Shown here piece after piece: positions 4,964-7,610 of a stretch of DNA of 7,610 nt. Within the stretch, counting starts at the first letter, position 1, and every line of letters begins with the position of its first letter. The notes under the pieces are model-generated. The model ran no database searches and was not told where the DNA came from. It saw only the letters and a program-made list of their open reading frames with translations. The stretch spans positions 1-7,610 of the forward strand of contig JAAWLS010000109.1 of the NCBI GenBank assembly GCA_022798035.1. The letters run 5' to 3'. A program made the translations under genes and the position numbers. The DNA comes from Lachnospiraceae bacterium. Its GTDB lineage: Bacteria; Bacillota; Clostridia; Lachnospirales; Lachnospiraceae.

Positions 4964-6109
4964 ATGGCAGACATTACATTACACAGAGACAACGAACATT
5001 CCACGACAGAGATACCCAATCGTTTTATTGACGAGTATATGACGAACGCCAACGGAGAATTTGTAAAAATATACTTATATCTTCTTCGCTGTATGAATTC
5101 ACCTGGCTGCAGTTTTTCCATTTCTAAAACCGCGGACAAGTTTGAACATACAGAGAAGGATATTCAACGTGCCTTAAAGTACTGGGAGAAAATGAACCTT
5201 CTGCGGTTAGAATACAATGAGGACAAATCCATTTCCGGCATTTATTTTCTGGATTCCGACAAAGTTTCTACAGAAAACAGCGGAACGTTTCTTAAGAAAA
5301 CAGATTCCGTATGTCCGCCTACAGCGGCTTCCGGCATTGCTGCTTTCGTTTCAGCTCCGGCTGCACCTAACGCTGATTTCATCTCAGCTTCTTCTGCACC
5401 TGACGCTGATTCTGCCTCAGCTTCCTCTGCCGGTGGAAAGCATACTTACACCGCCGATGATATGAAATATTTTCGGGAAAAGGAAGAAGTCCAGGAGTTA
5501 TTGTTTGTGGCAGAAAGTTATCTTGGCAGACCTCTGTCCCCCACAGACATTCAGACATTGCTCTACTGGTATGACAAACTTGGCTTCTCTGCCGATTTGA
5601 TTGTCTACCTATTAGAATATTGTATTGCAGGAGGCCATTCCAGCCTCCATTATATGGATAAAGTCGCCCTGAATTGGAAGGATGCCCACATCCAGACTGT
5701 GGAACAGGCCAAACGGAACAACAGTACCCACAGCCAGCTTCACTATGGTGTGATGAGGGCTTTCGGCATTCAGGGCCGTAATCTGATTCCCGCCGAATCT
5801 GCTTACATAGAAAAATGGAGTAAAGGACTGGGATTTGGGCAGGATATGATTAATGAAGCATGCAGTCGAACCATTCTTGCCATTCATCAGCCCAACTTCG
5901 ACTATGCAGACCGGATTCTCACAAATTGGCAGAAGCAGAATATACAGACTGTCTCCGATATCAAAAAGGCAGATGCGAAATTTCAATCTTCCAAACGCAT
6001 GGAAAAACCTGCTCCTGCAAAAACTGCTGCAAATCGTTTCAACAATTTCCCGCAGCGCACTTACAATATTGAACAGTTAGAAGCGGAATTATTAAACAGC
6101 GCATTTTAA
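4964..6109 (+). CDS. DnaD domain protein with two DnaD-type C-terminal domains
   Basis: This 381-residue protein resembles Firmicute DnaD/DnaB primosome proteins, which work with a DnaI-type loader to place the replicative helicase. Residues about 12-98 look like the N-terminal winged helix (IPNRFIDEYM, GEFVKIYLYLLR, LKYWEKMNLLRL). A low-complexity Ala/Ser/Pro linker follows (about 115-160), including an 11-residue tandem repeat at 130-156. Two copies of the DnaB_2 domain then appear (about 160-250 and 260-335), each ending in the YxxxIxxxW-type motif followed by IQTV: Y230-W238 (with Val at the central position) and Y314-W322. ATG 4964 is chosen because GGAGG (4954-4958) sits 5 nt upstream and it lies inside the predicted transcript; an in-frame ATG at 4856 does not. 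It is followed after 12 nt by the dnaC-like gene. Family confident; exact primosomal role inferred. Confidence 0.88.
   Translation: MADITLHRDNEHSTTEIPNRFIDEYMTNANGEFVKIYLYLLRCMNSPGCSFSISKTADKFEHTEKDIQRALKYWEKMNLLRLEYNEDKSISGIYFLDSDKVSTENSGTFLKKTDSVCPPTAASGIAAFVSAPAAPNADFISASSAPDADSASASSAGGKHTYTADDMKYFREKEEVQELLFVAESYLGRPLSPTDIQTLLYWYDKLGFSADLIVYLLEYCIAGGHSSLHYMDKVALNWKDAHIQTVEQAKRNNSTHSQLHYGVMRAFGIQGRNLIPAESAYIEKWSKGLGFGQDMINEACSRTILAIHQPNFDYADRILTNWQKQNIQTVSDIKKADAKFQSSKRMEKPAPAKTAANRFNNFPQRTYNIEQLEAELLNSAF
5351..5431 (+). repeat. 33-bp tandem repeat coding for the DnaD linker
   Basis: Two full 33-bp units (5351-5383 and 5384-5416; 25 of 33 bases shared by my count) and a partial third (5417-5431) encode SAPAAPNADFI, SASSAPDADSA and SASSA. 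The period is a multiple of three, so gain or loss of units keeps the frame. The product is a flexible linker between the winged helix and the first DnaB_2 domain. Confidence 0.75.
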
Positions 6110-6120
6110 GGAGAATCCTT
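6108..6120 (+). promoter_or_regulatory. Ribosome site of the dnaC-like gene inside a small dyad
   Basis: AAGGAG (6108-6113) lies 8 nt before the ATG at 6122 and overlaps the stop codon of the upstream gene. AAGGA (6108-6112) is also complementary to TCCTT (6116-6120) across a GAA loop, so the site could fold on itself when not covered by ribosomes finishing the upstream gene. A 5-bp hairpin is weak, so the effect may be nil. Confidence 0.4.
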
Positions 6121-6121
6121 T

Positions 6122-7132
6122 ATGGCTTTAAGCAACACACAGTATGACACTTTAATCCGGCGTTATGAAGCCAGACAGATAGAGAACCAGCACATTGCAA
6201 TGGAGCGGATTTCTTCTGTCTACGGCAGATTCCCAAGACTTGGCGAGATAGACGAAGCTATCTCTTCTATTTCTGTTGCTCACGCCAAAAAATTAATTGA
6301 CGGAGATGACACGGCCTTCATCCATTTGAAAGAAGAGCTTTCTCTTTTAATAGAAGAAAAGCATGCCCTGTTAAAAAGCCATGGATATCCGGAAAATTAC
6401 TTTGAACCGCCTTACCATTGTCCGGACTGCAAAGACACCGGATACATCGGTCAAGAGAAATGCCACTGTTTCAAACAGGCCGCCATTGACTTGATTTACA
6501 CGCAGTCTAATATCCGTCAGATATTGGAAAAAGAAAATTTCCAGAATTTCTCTTACGAGTACTATTCTGATTCTCTGGTAAATCCTTCCACCGGACTCAC
6601 CAGCCTGGCAACGGCACAGCAGGCTGTCGCTCTGTGCATGGATTTTATCAGCACTTTTGATGTGGAATTTAAGAATTTATTTTTCTACGGAGACACCGGA
6701 ATCGGCAAGACTTATCTGTCTAACTGCGTGGCAAAGGAACTTTTAGACTCCGGACATTCCGTAATATATTTTACAGCTTCTTCCCTGTTTCACATTTTTG
6801 AAAAAAATACCTTTGGCAGGGGAAAAGAATATCATGAAGATTACCAGAATATTTTTGACTGTAATTTACTGATTATAGACGATTTGGGTACAGAGCTTTC
6901 CAATACTTTTACCACTTCCCAATTGTTCACGTGTCTCAATGAGCGCATCCTGCGCCGGAAATCGACTATCATTTCCACAAACTTAAGTCTCGGACAGTTT
7001 GTAGAGATTTATTCTGAGCGCACTTTCTCCAGGATTTCCAGTAATTATACGATGATAAAATTATTTGGAAACGATATTCGAATACAGAAAAAACTCGGAC
7101 AGAATTCCCGTCCCAACAGCATTGGCACTTAA
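6122..7132 (+). CDS. DnaC/DnaI-like AAA+ ATPase, probable helicase loader
   Basis: The 336-residue protein is a DnaC/DnaI-family ATPase. Its N-terminal half (1-95) is helical and probably the partner-binding region. A Cys cluster follows, CPDC (100-103) and CHC (114-116), a zinc-ribbon-like site as in DnaI-type loaders. The AAA+ core has Walker A GDTGIGKT (190-197), Walker B LLIIDDLGTE (249-258, Asp253/254), a sensor-1 ISTN (284-287) and a conserved ERTFSR with likely arginine finger (R300/R304). IstB of insertion sequences shares this ATPase fold, but no transposase gene is present, and the Cys cluster and dnaD neighbour favour helicase loading. It should act in the cytoplasm with DnaB-type helicase at initiation or restart. 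It lies 12 nt after the DnaD-like gene, with AAGGAG at 8 nt. It could be called dnaI or dnaC; I leave the symbol blank because naming varies. Confidence 0.9.
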   Translation: MALSNTQYDTLIRRYEARQIENQHIAMERISSVYGRFPRLGEIDEAISSISVAHAKKLIDGDDTAFIHLKEELSLLIEEKHALLKSHGYPENYFEPPYHCPDCKDTGYIGQEKCHCFKQAAIDLIYTQSNIRQILEKENFQNFSYEYYSDSLVNPSTGLTSLATAQQAVALCMDFISTFDVEFKNLFFYGDTGIGKTYLSNCVAKELLDSGHSVIYFTASSLFHIFEKNTFGRGKEYHEDYQNIFDCNLLIIDDLGTELSNTFTTSQLFTCLNERILRRKSTIISTNLSLGQFVEIYSERTFSRISSNYTMIKLFGNDIRIQKKLGQNSRPNSIGT

Positions 7133-7150
7133 AAACATTTTCAATATATT
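7122..7150 (+). promoter_or_regulatory. Promoter-like site just before the PRPP synthetase gene
   Basis: TTGGCA (7122-7127) and TATATT (7145-7150) are 17 bp apart, each matching the sigma-A consensus at 5 of 6 bases. The -35 overlaps the end of the dnaC-like gene. A start about 7 nt after the -10 would fall within the ribosome site (7155-7160), leaving little or no usable leader. It is therefore either fortuitous or makes a very short-leader mRNA; read-through from the upstream operon is an alternative. Confidence 0.35.
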
Positions 7151-7167
7151 TTATGGAGGATTTTTCA

Positions 7168-7610
7168 ATGCAGCGTAACGAAAGAAATTATGAAACTATC
7201 CCTACTGGAGCTTTGGGCGTTATCTCCCTGGAAAGTTGTCAGGAACTGGGCAAAATGGTGGACCGCTATCTTGTTCGTTTCCGGGCAGAGCGGGACCATG
7301 AACACGAGAACGACATTGCTTTCCGGGGCTATCAGAGAGATACGTATCTGATGGAATGCTTTACTCCCCGCTTCGGAACCGGAGAGGCAAAGGGCAGCAT
7401 CAAGCATTCCGTCCGAGGCTACGACTTGTTTCTTATGGTGGATGTGACAAACTACAGCCTGACTTATTCTGTCTGCGGCCACGAGAACCACATGTCTCCA
7501 GACGACCACTATCAGGATTTAAAGCGCATCATCGCCGCTATCGGGGGAAAAGCCAGAAGAATCACTGTCATTATGCCGTTCCTCTATGAAAGCCGCCAGC
7601 ACAAACGTAC
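7168..7610 (+). CDS. prs: Ribose-phosphate pyrophosphokinase, divergent form (partial)
   Basis: The visible 147 codons are the N-terminal part of a PRPP synthetase, which makes 5-phosphoribosyl pyrophosphate from ribose-5-phosphate and ATP for purine, pyrimidine, NAD, His and Trp synthesis in the cytoplasm. The signature is SVRGYDLFLMVDVTN (the family has VRG-D-F), then DLKRIIAAIGGKARRITVIMPFLYESRQHKR, equivalent to the usual RITAVIPYFGYARQDRR block. It departs from classic Prs in having a long N-terminal part before this block and S-RQHKR in place of ARQDRR, which matches a longer clostridial variant as I recall it. ATG 7168 is preceded by GGAGGA (7155-7160) at 7 nt. An in-frame ATG at 7153 overlaps that ribosome site and is less likely. 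The catalytic loop and PRPP-binding motif lie beyond the right edge. The 35-nt gap from the dnaC-like gene has no terminator. Confidence 0.82.
   Translation, partial: MQRNERNYETIPTGALGVISLESCQELGKMVDRYLVRFRAERDHEHENDIAFRGYQRDTYLMECFTPRFGTGEAKGSIKHSVRGYDLFLMVDVTNYSLTYSVCGHENHMSPDDHYQDLKRIIAAIGGKARRITVIMPFLYESRQHKR

Noticed and set aside
6122..7132. IstB-type transposition helper ATPase
   Set aside because: The ATPase fold is shared, but there is no IstA-like transposase or terminal repeat, while the zinc-type Cys cluster and dnaD neighbour indicate a helicase loader.

Overview
The window looks like chromosomal DNA of a low-to-mid GC clostridial Firmicute, most likely of the Lachnospiraceae type. 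This rests on protein character (a GlgC/GlgD pair, SpoVG, a Firmicute DnaD/DnaI-type helicase-loading pair), strong Shine-Dalgarno sites and extended -10 promoters. The assignment is an inference from families and gene order, not a database result. I see no mobile element, CRISPR array, rRNA or tRNA gene.

Layout. Positions 1-279 hold no gene, only short dyads, a likely spoVG terminator (215-244) and a promoter-like site firing leftward out of the window. On the minus strand, glgC (2981-1707), glgD (1710-595) and spoVG (558-280) run as a probable operon: glgC and glgD overlap by 4 nt, and spoVG follows after 36 nt. Divergently, murC (3240-4619, plus) makes a peptidoglycan precursor ligase and ends at a strong hairpin terminator (4650-4680). 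A 344-nt gene-free region (4620-4963) then carries six matches or near matches to the DnaA box, five of them in two head-to-tail arrays with an exact 9-bp period. It ends in a promoter for a replication pair: a DnaD-like protein with two C-terminal DnaD-type domains (4964-6109) and a DnaC/DnaI-like AAA+ ATPase (6122-7132). A divergent PRPP synthetase gene starts at 7168 and runs off the right edge.

How it fits together. The leftward operon makes ADP-glucose for glycogen storage and adds the RNA-binding regulator SpoVG. The rightward genes cover wall precursor synthesis, helicase loading and PRPP supply for nucleotide synthesis. The most interesting feature is the cluster of tandem DnaA-box-like 9-mers directly ahead of the helicase-loading operon, one of them at its predicted transcription start. 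This suggests DnaA-linked control of helicase-loader expression, or DnaA titration or a secondary unwinding site. The boxes are read directly from the sequence; the function is inferred.
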